Of a DNA stretch of 64,000 nucleotides, positions 8,757 through 15,901 are shown piece after piece. The notes under the pieces are model-generated. The model had not been told where the DNA came from. It saw nothing but the letters and a program-made list of their open reading frames with translations, and searched no databases. The position numbers and the translations under genes were made by a program. The stretch covers positions 720,294-784,293 of the forward strand of contig NZ_SBLB01000002.1 of assembly GCF_004138325.1 (NCBI RefSeq). Reading direction: 5' to 3'. The DNA comes from Spirosoma sordidisoli (GTDB taxonomy: Bacteria; Bacteroidota; Bacteroidia; Cytophagales; Spirosomataceae). Position 1 is the first letter of the stretch, and each line of letters begins with the position of its first letter.

Positions 8757-9731
8757 TTATTGAGTAGGATTCGGAGATTTTCCCCGGGCAATGGCCTGTG
8801 CTGAGGCTTTGAACGCCGTGGGCGACAGACCCACTTCAGCTTTGAAGAGTTTGGCGAAGTAGGAACCATCGAAGTAGTTAAGCCTGGCGGCTACCTCGGC
8901 AACGGACTGATCGGTAAAGGTTAATAACCGCTTGGCTTCCAGAATGCTGCGTGACCGAATGACTTCGGTGGCGGTTTTGCCGGTTATGCGTTTAGTGACC
9001 TCGTTGAGGTGGTGCGGGGTGATGTTGAGCCGGGCTGCATACGTGCTGGCGGTGCTATTTTCCAGAAAATGCGCATCGACCAGATTTCTGAAGTTTTTAT
9101 AGATGACAAAGTATCTTTTAGAAACGGCCTGTCCGGTCTGGGTATTGATCGACCGTTGAACCTGATGCAACAGCACGTGTAGCAGCGACTGGCAAATGGG
9201 CAGCGACCGGTCGGCCCGGCGGTGTTCGGCCACGAGCAGGTCAATGGTGTGTTTAATTTCGGCGTAGCTATCCGGGTCGGGCAGCAAGCAGGGGTTGGCG
9301 TAAAAATTATCCAGGAAACTCAACTCAAAAAGCCGGTCGGGATTGCTATGATTGAGCAGGAAAAAATCGGCCGTAAACATAATCGTGCCGCCGGTCACGG
9401 GTTTCCACTCCTCAAACGAATGAAGCTGGCCTGGGGAGATAAAAAATAGCGAATTGGCGCGCATCGCGTATTCCTGGTAGTCGATCACCTGTCGGCTTTC
9501 GCCACGTTCAATCCAGATTATTTCGTAGAAGGTGTGCTTATGAATGTCGTCCACGTCCGGCTCGTCCATCGTGTCGAACCGGGTAATTTCAAACTGGGTC
9601 GGGTTGGCGGGCTGATTGATAAAATGGCCAATGGCGTAAAAAGGGAAAAGCGCATTCACGGGTTTGTCGGTTGCAGGTTGACTGGTTCGATACAGGAGCA
9701 GACTAACGCCTACAACCAGCCGGATAGCCAA
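8757..9731 (-). CDS. AraC-family transcriptional regulator
   Basis: 324 residues as drawn. Residues about 60-150 are an AraC-type cupin (HKHTFYEIIWIERGESRQVIDYQEY, SLFFISPGQLHSFEEW). Residues about 220-315 hold the two helix-turn-helices (STYAARLNITPHHLNEVTKRITGKTATEVIRSR and QSVAEVAARLNYFDGSYFAKLFKAEVGLSPTAFK). The first ~25 residues (VVGVSLLLYRTSQPATDKP) are unusual for this family and the true start may be further in, for example the Met at about residue 54. The target is unknown; the SnoaL-like gene follows on the same strand. Confidence 0.88.
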   Translation of the reverse strand: MAIRLVVGVSLLLYRTSQPATDKPVNALFPFYAIGHFINQPANPTQFEITRFDTMDEPDVDDIHKHTFYEIIWIERGESRQVIDYQEYAMRANSLFFISPGQLHSFEEWKPVTGGTIMFTADFFLLNHSNPDRLFELSFLDNFYANPCLLPDPDSYAEIKHTIDLLVAEHRRADRSLPICQSLLHVLLHQVQRSINTQTGQAVSKRYFVIYKNFRNLVDAHFLENSTASTYAARLNITPHHLNEVTKRITGKTATEVIRSRSILEAKRLLTFTDQSVAEVAARLNYFDGSYFAKLFKAEVGLSPTAFKASAQAIARGKSPNPTQ

Positions 9732-9787
9732 TGCGTTCGATACGAGCGGATTAGCGAGACCATATATTCTGCCTTGACGCGTGAATT

Positions 9788-9981
9788 AGTATGCCCCGGT
9801 CGGTCGGCCGTTTCTGACAGGTCAATTCCCTAAGACATACTATCCGCTTGCCGCGGATAGGGACCGCGCTGTTTGCCCAGCCTTCAGGGTTGGTTGAGCC
9901 CCTCATACGTCTCCTCGAACCGCCCGATAAACTGACCGTCTTTGCGGCCATAGTCATGATACGTTTCCTGCTGCTGGCTCA
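9788..9981 (-). pseudogene. Broken partial copy of the methyltransferase gene at 7321-7941
   Basis: From the ATG at 9979-9981 the reverse strand reads MSQQQETYHDY then KDGQFIGRF, matching the intact gene's MSQQKETYHDY and KDGQFIGRF almost residue for residue. The frame then hits a TGA after LNQP. Further down PYPRQA and GIDLSETA match the intact PYSRQA and GIELSETA, so about 100 bases between them (including the SAM-binding motif) are deleted. There is a second stop. About 100 bases of upstream DNA are also copied. Non-functional remnant of a duplication. Confidence 0.85.
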
Positions 9982-10011
9982 TGCGATGGTGTTTCTTAAT
10001 CTGGTTGTCAA

Positions 10012-10034
10012 ACTATGGGTACTACGTCCATAGT
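10012..10034. promoter_or_regulatory. Second copy of the 23-base inverted repeat, upstream of the dehydratase
   Basis: Half-sites ACTATGG (10012-10018) and CCATAGT (10028-10034) with a 9-base spacer. The element is homologous to 7969-7991, where the half-sites are ACTAG and CTAGT. The symmetric change suggests selection for dyad symmetry. It now lies about 100 bases upstream of the IlvD/Edd gene and could act on it. Confidence 0.45.
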
Positions 10035-10134
10035 ATAGTTGTTTAGGAAAAATCATCGGTTCGGGTTCGTAGTAAAACCGGATTCATCTTAGCTTTACCC
10101 ACCAACAGTACACTGCAACTTACCTAGTCAACTC

Positions 10135-11841
10135 ATGCCGCTTCGTTCGCAAGACTGGTTTGGCCGTACCGGTAAAGACGGCTTTATATATCGTGCCTGG
10201 ATGAAAAACCAGGGTTTTCCGCACCATGAGTTTGAGGGGAAACCCGTTATAGGAATCTGTAACACCTGGTCTGAATTGACCCCCTGCAACGCCCATTTCC
10301 GGGAGCTGGCCGAAGCCATCAAACGGGGGGTGTGGGAGGCTGGCGGGTTTCCGCTCGAGTTTCCGGTGATGTCGCTGGGCGAGTGCCAGATCAAGCCGAC
10401 TGCCATGCTGTTCCGCAACCTGGCCAGCATGGACGTTGAAGAAAGCATCCGGGGCAACTCGCTCGATGCGGTCATTCTCATGTGCGGCTGCGACAAAACG
10501 ACACCCTCGCTGGTGATGGGAGCCTGTTCGGTCGATATTCCAACAATGGTCGTGTCGGGCGGGCCGATGCTGGCCGGGCGGTTCCGGGGTCAGAAGATTG
10601 GTACCAGCGACCTCTGGCGGTTTGCCGAAGCCTACAAAATGGGCGAGATGAGCCAGAGCGACTTCATCGCAGCCGAGGCCAGCATGGCCCGCAGCCAGGG
10701 CCACTGTGCCGTTATGGGTACCGCCAGCACGATGGCCGCCATGGTCGAGTCGCTGGGGTTGGCCCTGCCCGACAATGCCACGATTCCGGCCGCCGACTCG
10801 CGCCGGAAGGTACTGGCCCACATGACCGGTGTACGGGCGGTAGAACTGGCCCGCGAGAATATCAAACCATCCGATATCCTGACGCGCCAGGCGTTCGAGA
10901 ATGCCATTGTCGTCAACGCGGCCCTTGGCGGATCGACCAACTTTATTCTGCATCTGCTGGCCATTGCCGGCCGGGTAGGGGTCGACCTGACGGTCGACGA
11001 CTTCGACCGGCTGTCGGCCAAAATTCCGCTGCTGACCAACCTGCAACCCTCGGGCGAGCACTTTGTCGAGGATCTGTTCTATGCCGGTGGGTTGCCCGCG
11101 GTGATGCACGAACTTCGTCAGTACCTGCATACCGACGCTATCACGGTCAACGGCCACACAATCGGGGAGAACTGTGCCGATGCGCAGTGTTACGACCCGG
11201 CCGTTATCGCCACCATCGACCAGCCTTTCAAACCCGAATCGGGGGTAGCCGTGCTGCGCGGCAACCTCTGTCCCAACGGCGCTGTGCTGAAGCCCTCGGC
11301 GGCCTCGCCCCACCTGATGCAGCATACGGGCCGGGCCGTGGTGTTCGAAGATATCGACGACTACAAAGCCCGCATCGACGACCCCGACCTGGACGTCGAT
11401 CCTGACAGTGTGCTGGTGCTCAAAAACGTGGGGCCCCGTGGGTATCCGGGTATGCCCGAAGTAGGGAACATGCAGCTGCCGGCAAAAATTCTGGCGCTGG
11501 GCGTACACGATATGGTTCGGATTTCGGACGGGCGGATGAGCGGAACGGGCTTCGGTACGGTTGTACTGCATGTCTCGCCCGAAGCGGCCGTGGGAGGTAA
11601 CCTGGCGCTGGTCCAGCAGGGGGATCTGATCACCCTCGATGTGCCCAACCGAAGCCTGCACCTGCACGTCTCCGACCAGGAGCTGGCAGCCCGGCTGGTT
11701 CATTTCAAGCCCATCAATCTTGGCTACGACCGGGGCTACGTAAACCTCTACATTCGCCACGTGACCCAGGCGCACGAAGGCGCCGATTTTGACTTTTTAC
11801 GGGGCGGTTCGGGTAGCGAGGTTCGTCGCGATTCGCATTAA
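10135..11841 (+). CDS. IlvD/Edd-family sugar-acid dehydratase (L-arabonate dehydratase-like)
   Basis: 568 residues, full family length. The three cysteines expected to hold a [2Fe-2S] cluster are C51 (ELTPCNAHF), C119 (MCGCDKTTP) and C191 (QGHCAVMGTAST). ALGGSTNFILHLLAIA, GNLCPNGAVLKPSA and ISDGRMSGTGFG are also conserved, the last placing the catalytic serine. The layout without the longer IlvD C-terminal insertion fits the sugar-acid branch (L-arabonate, D-xylonate, L-fuconate or D-gluconate), which removes water to give a 2-keto-3-deoxy acid. No signal peptide, so cytoplasmic. The SDR gene starts 7 bases after the stop. The exact substrate cannot be read from the sequence. Confidence 0.92.
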   Translation: MPLRSQDWFGRTGKDGFIYRAWMKNQGFPHHEFEGKPVIGICNTWSELTPCNAHFRELAEAIKRGVWEAGGFPLEFPVMSLGECQIKPTAMLFRNLASMDVEESIRGNSLDAVILMCGCDKTTPSLVMGACSVDIPTMVVSGGPMLAGRFRGQKIGTSDLWRFAEAYKMGEMSQSDFIAAEASMARSQGHCAVMGTASTMAAMVESLGLALPDNATIPAADSRRKVLAHMTGVRAVELARENIKPSDILTRQAFENAIVVNAALGGSTNFILHLLAIAGRVGVDLTVDDFDRLSAKIPLLTNLQPSGEHFVEDLFYAGGLPAVMHELRQYLHTDAITVNGHTIGENCADAQCYDPAVIATIDQPFKPESGVAVLRGNLCPNGAVLKPSAASPHLMQHTGRAVVFEDIDDYKARIDDPDLDVDPDSVLVLKNVGPRGYPGMPEVGNMQLPAKILALGVHDMVRISDGRMSGTGFGTVVLHVSPEAAVGGNLALVQQGDLITLDVPNRSLHLHVSDQELAARLVHFKPINLGYDRGYVNLYIRHVTQAHEGADFDFLRGGSGSEVRRDSH

Positions 11842-11848
11842 CGGGCCT

Positions 11849-12643
11849 ATGCTTTTTTCTGGACAAACCGCCGTAATTACCGGTGCCGGTACGGGCATCG
11901 GTTTTGCCATTGCCCGGGCGCTGGTTAGCCAGGGGGCCAACGTGGTGCTGAACGATTTCGATGAAGCGCTGGCCCGGCAGGCCGCCGAAGCACTTACCGA
12001 AGTCAGCCGCCGGGATCAGGCCCGGGCCGGACGGTGTATAGCCTGCGCCGGCGATGCATCGGAGGTCGGGTTTATCCATCAACTGGTCGAGACGGCCGTG
12101 GCTACGTTTGGGCGGCTCGATATCGCCATTGCCAATGCTGGCATTACTGTCTTCGGCGACATTTTTACCACCACGCCCGATGCTTTTCAGACGATTGTAA
12201 ACCTGAACCTGCGGGGTAGTTTTTTCCTGGCGCAGGCGGCTGCCAGCCAGATGCGTCGGCAGCCCGACGGCGTTCGGGGCCCGGGGGGCAGTATCCTGTT
12301 CATGTCGTCGGTGGTTGGGCATCTGGGGCACCCGGGCCTGCCGGTGTACAGCATGACCAAGGCCGGCCTCGAAATGCTGGCCCGACAACTCGTCATCGAC
12401 CTGTCGCCCCTGGGCATTACAGTCAACGCGATTGCCCCCGGCGCAACCCTGACCGAACGGACCCTCGACGATCCGACCTACGTCCCGATCTGGTCACGGA
12501 TTACCCCCATGGGGCGGCCGGCCACGGTCGAGGATATTGCCCAGGCGGCTTTGTTTCTGGTTTCGCCGATGTCGCGCCATATTACGGGCCAGAGTCTGGT
12601 GGTCGATGGTGGCTGGACGAGTGTCGGTATCCCGCCGGTTTAG
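11849..12643 (+). CDS. Short-chain dehydrogenase/reductase (SDR)
   Basis: 264 residues from the ATG at 11849, chosen because MLFSGQTAVITGAGTGIG then begins at the normal SDR position; an upstream in-frame start would overlap the dehydratase gene. It has a TGxxxGIG nucleotide-binding motif, NAG (IANAGIT), catalytic S-Y-K (SILFMSS, PVYSMTKAG) and the C-terminal VVDGGWTS typical of classical SDRs. It follows the sugar-acid dehydratase by 7 bases, so it probably acts in the same route as a sugar or sugar-acid dehydrogenase. The 3' end overlaps the convergent DJ-1/PfpI gene by 4 bases. Confidence 0.93.
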   Translation: MLFSGQTAVITGAGTGIGFAIARALVSQGANVVLNDFDEALARQAAEALTEVSRRDQARAGRCIACAGDASEVGFIHQLVETAVATFGRLDIAIANAGITVFGDIFTTTPDAFQTIVNLNLRGSFFLAQAAASQMRRQPDGVRGPGGSILFMSSVVGHLGHPGLPVYSMTKAGLEMLARQLVIDLSPLGITVNAIAPGATLTERTLDDPTYVPIWSRITPMGRPATVEDIAQAALFLVSPMSRHITGQSLVVDGGWTSVGIPPV

Positions 12644-13245
12644 ACCCAGTGGTCGTACTGCATATACCGGGCGGTTTCGTCGGCGACGTCTTTACCTAGT
12701 AGACGGCCAACTACGTACAGCGACATGTCGATGCCTGCCGATATGCCTGCCGACGTGATAATACGGCCCGTATCGACCCAGCGGTCGGCGGGTTGTACCG
12801 TAGTCGTAGGAGATAACTGCGCCAGACTATCCAGAGCCAGGTAGTGCGTCGTCGCGGAGAGGCCGTCGAGTAAACCCGCTTTGGCGAGGAGCAGGGAGCC
12901 CGTACAGACCGAAAGGACCAGCTCGGCCCTGGCAGCCTGCCGCCGGATCCAGTTCACAACCGCCGGGTTATCGACTTCCCGCCGGGTACCGAAGGGCGTA
13001 CCGTCGGTCTGGTAGCCACCCCCGCCCGGAATGATCAGCAGGTCGGGTTTGGGGTGGTCATTGAGCAGATAGGACGGGTTAATGGACAGGCCATTGCGGG
13101 CGTAAACGGGGCCCCGCTCCGCCACAGTGTATACCTGGAATGGTTTCGGGTCGGCTTTACGATCGGCGACACCGAACACTTCGAAGGGGCCCGCGAAGTC
13201 GAGTACCTCGATTTCATTAAAGAGAAGGATAGCTACATTACGCAT
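12640..13245 (-). CDS. DJ-1/PfpI-family protein (isonitrile hydratase/GlxA-like)
   Basis: 201 residues. N-terminal VAILLFNEIEVLDFAGPFEVFGVA is the hallmark of the DJ-1/PfpI GATase-like fold, and the nucleophile elbow is LVLSVCTGSLLLAKAGLLDG with the cysteine in SVCTGS. The D(Y)LIIPGGGG loop and TSAGISAGIDMSL also fit. The branch resembles cyclohexyl-isocyanide hydratase and the N-terminal domain of GlxA, but no HTH is attached. Start is 18 bases after the DMT transporter stop, so the two form an operon. Confidence 0.9.
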   Translation of the reverse strand: MRNVAILLFNEIEVLDFAGPFEVFGVADRKADPKPFQVYTVAERGPVYARNGLSINPSYLLNDHPKPDLLIIPGGGGYQTDGTPFGTRREVDNPAVVNWIRRQAARAELVLSVCTGSLLLAKAGLLDGLSATTHYLALDSLAQLSPTTTVQPADRWVDTGRIITSAGISAGIDMSLYVVGRLLGKDVADETARYMQYDHWV

Positions 13246-13263
13246 AGTGGGTGGGCTGACGGG

Positions 13264-14187
13264 TTATTTTTTTCCAAGTGTAATCAGAACGACACCGGCC
13301 ACAATAACGGCCGCCCCCATCAGCGACTGCGAGGAGATCGCTTCCCCGGCAAACGCTGCGCCGAGCAACATGGCCACGATGGGGTTCACATAGGCGTAGG
13401 TCGAGGCCAGCGTAGGCGGAGCGTTACGCGCCAGCCACGAAAAGGTCGAAAAGCCAACGATCGACCCGAATATGATCAGATAAACCAGCGAGTAAAGGGC
13501 CTTGGGCGGGGCGTCGAGAATGCTGAGCAACGATATCGGTTCAACGACCAGGGCTGCCAGAATCAGCACCGTTCCGCCCGTCAGCATCTGCATGCCGCTG
13601 GATAGGGCCGACGAGGCCGGCATGTTGACCCGCGGGGTCAGCAGGGTACCGAACGCCCAGCCGGTGTTGGCAATCATGGTCATACACAGCCCGATCAGCA
13701 GCCCGTCAGAGCCTCCGGGAATAACCAGTTTGCCCGGCTGAAACAGGATGACCACCCCCAATAGACCCAGCGCCGAACCCGCCAGCGCCTGCCTGGTGGG
13801 CCGTGCCCGCGCATAAAACAACCAGTTCAGGACCAGCACAAAGACGGGCAATGTGGCTACCAGCAGGGCGGTCAGGCCCGTTGGCAGGTAGTGAAGCGCC
13901 GTTCCGATGGCGCCGTTGGCTACGGTCAGGAAAAGGAGTCCCAACAGGCCGGTGGCCCGCCAGTTCGACAGGGTAGGGCGGGGCGCGCCTGACAGTCGGG
14001 CGTAGCCATAGAGTAAGGTGCCCGCTGCTACAAACCGCATACCGGCCATGTAGAGCGGGGGCATACGCTCCGTCATGAAATGAACAAAGAGGTAGGTCGA
14101 CCCCCAGAGGATATAAACGGTAACGAGCGCAATCCAGAGGGTGGTTCGATTCGAGGCAGCAGGTACTGGCGTTGTAGAAACTTGCAT
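13264..14187 (-). CDS. EamA/DMT-superfamily transporter
   Basis: 307 residues with about ten membrane helices arranged as two EamA repeats (TLWIALVTVYILWGSTYLF starts the first; a WAFGTLLTPR segment starts the second). The WGSTY motif in helix 1 and PTLASTYAYVNPIVAMLLGAAFAGE in helix 9 are typical of the drug/metabolite exporter branch (RhaT/YedA-like). Inner membrane; substrate unknown. Leads an operon with the DJ-1/PfpI gene. Confidence 0.92.
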   Translation of the reverse strand: MQVSTTPVPAASNRTTLWIALVTVYILWGSTYLFVHFMTERMPPLYMAGMRFVAAGTLLYGYARLSGAPRPTLSNWRATGLLGLLFLTVANGAIGTALHYLPTGLTALLVATLPVFVLVLNWLFYARARPTRQALAGSALGLLGVVILFQPGKLVIPGGSDGLLIGLCMTMIANTGWAFGTLLTPRVNMPASSALSSGMQMLTGGTVLILAALVVEPISLLSILDAPPKALYSLVYLIIFGSIVGFSTFSWLARNAPPTLASTYAYVNPIVAMLLGAAFAGEAISSQSLMGAAVIVAGVVLITLGKK

Positions 14188-14306
14188 AATGGGGCGGCTT
14201 ACTGCAGGTGTAACAGCCAGCGCCCGTTTTTTTTATCCCCGTCGGCTCAATTATTCATGATTTCTTCATTCCGTCTAATAAAATCAGGATAAGGTCTAAT
14301 TGAGGT

Positions 14307-15737
14307 TTAGTAAAAAACTTCTTTGTTTTTGGCCTGGAGCTCCCGGATCTGCCCCGCGTACGGGCTTTTCATCGCTTCCGTCCCAAACATCGGGTTACTG
14401 CTTAAATACACTTTCCGAAGCGACCTGATCTGCGTGAGTACCGTTGGGAATTCCTGTAGGTTATTGTTACTGAGATCGAGCTCTTCCAGCGCGGGGAGCG
14501 CGGCCAGCACGGGCGGAGCCACTGTTATCCAGTTGTAACTCAGGTCCAGTACGCGCAGCCTGTCCAGCCGGGCAAAGTCGGCGGGGAGCTGGCTGATGCG
14601 GTTATGGTGCGCAAACAGCACCTGCAGCCGTCGGAGTCGGGCCAGCGAGGCCGGCAGCTCGGTCAGGTCGTTATGCGATAGAGCGAGCTGTTCGAGTCGT
14701 TTCATCCGGCTGATCTGGCGGGGGAGTTGGGTGAACTTGTTGTAGTACAGATCCAGTACCCGGATGTGTTTCAGCCGACGAATCTGTTTGGGCAGCCGAG
14801 TCAGGCCGGCGTTATACAGGTTCAGGTCGTTGAGCCGGCGCAGGCTTTTCAGCAGCCGCACGTCCAGGCTGGCCAGCTGGTTGTTGCCCATCCACAGGCT
14901 TTCGAGTCGTTTGTTCTGGCGCACGGAGGCTGGTATACGCGTCAGCTTGTTCCCCTGCAGGTTCAGCGAAATCAGGTGTTTATTGGGCGTCATGAACACG
15001 CTATCGTCCGGAATGGCATTATACAGTACACTCAGCCGCTGCAGGCTGGGAATGTCGGCCGTCAGGCGGGCGGGCAGTGCGGTCAGGCTATTTTTCGACA
15101 GGTCCAGCTCCTTCAGTTTCGGGAAGCGGTACACCACCACCGGAATCGTCTTCAGGTTCAGCTGGTTGAACGCCAGCATGGTTACCGTGTCGGGGCGGGT
15201 TGTCTGCCCGGCGGCTTCGAGTGTGCTGATGATACCGGCCCCCCGGCGAACCGTGCGCCTGTCCGGTACCTGTCCTACCTGCAGTACGCTCTCCCAGCGA
15301 AACCCGGTCGATGTCCGGAGCGGAAATCGATTTTTACTGTAATACTCCTGCAGAACGTCAAGTAGCTGTTCTTCCTGCCGGGCGGTCAGCTCCGGAGTCG
15401 GAAATGAACAGAACACCCAGGCATAGGTGCCGTCGGGGTTAACGAACTCGCGGGTTTGCAATATGACGCCCGGCACCGGTAAGCGCTTTTTATTGGTTTC
15501 TCCAAACTGGAACAGTAGTCTCGTTGCCCGGGTAAGCGAGTCGATGAACCGTTTGGGTTGCTGCGCAAATAAGCCTTTCTCGCCGGGTTTTCGGGCCAGG
15601 GCAGGTGGGTATTTCATCGTCAGCTCGGTTAGGGGCAGGCCCAGCCGGGTGGTGTCGCGGAGTAAAACAACCCGGGTTTGCGCCTGCCCGGTCAGCGTCA
15701 GCCAGCAGAAAAGAGCAATCAGCAAAACGGTTTTCAT
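14307..15737 (-). CDS. Secreted leucine-rich-repeat protein
   Basis: 476 residues. A signal peptide (MKTVLLIALFCWLTLTGQAQ) is followed by a ~150-residue unrecognised region, then about ten to eleven LRRs of 22-23 residues from roughly residue 185 to 460 (for example LKELDLSKNSLTALP, IRVLDLYYNKFTQLP, LRVLDLSYNWITVAP). The LxxLxxLPxxI consensus is of the bacterial Ras-like/shoc-2 type. LRRs make a curved binding surface, so a role in protein binding at the cell envelope is probable. No kinase or GTPase domain is fused. Confidence 0.9.
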   Translation of the reverse strand: MKTVLLIALFCWLTLTGQAQTRVVLLRDTTRLGLPLTELTMKYPPALARKPGEKGLFAQQPKRFIDSLTRATRLLFQFGETNKKRLPVPGVILQTREFVNPDGTYAWVFCSFPTPELTARQEEQLLDVLQEYYSKNRFPLRTSTGFRWESVLQVGQVPDRRTVRRGAGIISTLEAAGQTTRPDTVTMLAFNQLNLKTIPVVVYRFPKLKELDLSKNSLTALPARLTADIPSLQRLSVLYNAIPDDSVFMTPNKHLISLNLQGNKLTRIPASVRQNKRLESLWMGNNQLASLDVRLLKSLRRLNDLNLYNAGLTRLPKQIRRLKHIRVLDLYYNKFTQLPRQISRMKRLEQLALSHNDLTELPASLARLRRLQVLFAHHNRISQLPADFARLDRLRVLDLSYNWITVAPPVLAALPALEELDLSNNNLQEFPTVLTQIRSLRKVYLSSNPMFGTEAMKSPYAGQIRELQAKNKEVFY

Positions 15738-15794
15738 GTAGCAACGGAAAGTTTAGGTCTATAACGATATTTTTAGTTTGTTTGATGTAAAAAG

Positions 15795-15851
15795 AGACCG
15801 GATTCCACACCATCTACTTTGTATTCGCGTTTCTGGTCAGGAATCCGGTCT
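15795..15851 (-). terminator. Terminator for the M16 peptidase gene
   Basis: A perfect 12-base stem (agaccggattcc at 15795-15806 with ggaatccggtct at 15840-15851) around a 33-base loop. On the reverse strand it is followed by a U-rich tract. It lies 50 bases downstream of the M16 stop. Confidence 0.7.
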
Positions 15852-15901
15852 TTACTGAACCCCCACCGGCTGTTGAGACCAGGGGGGCTGGAAGCTATCG
15901 G

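Noticed and set aside
10120..11775. 551-codon frame on the reverse strand of the IlvD/Edd gene
   Set aside because: Antisense of a clear enzyme gene in GC-rich DNA; no recognisable domain.
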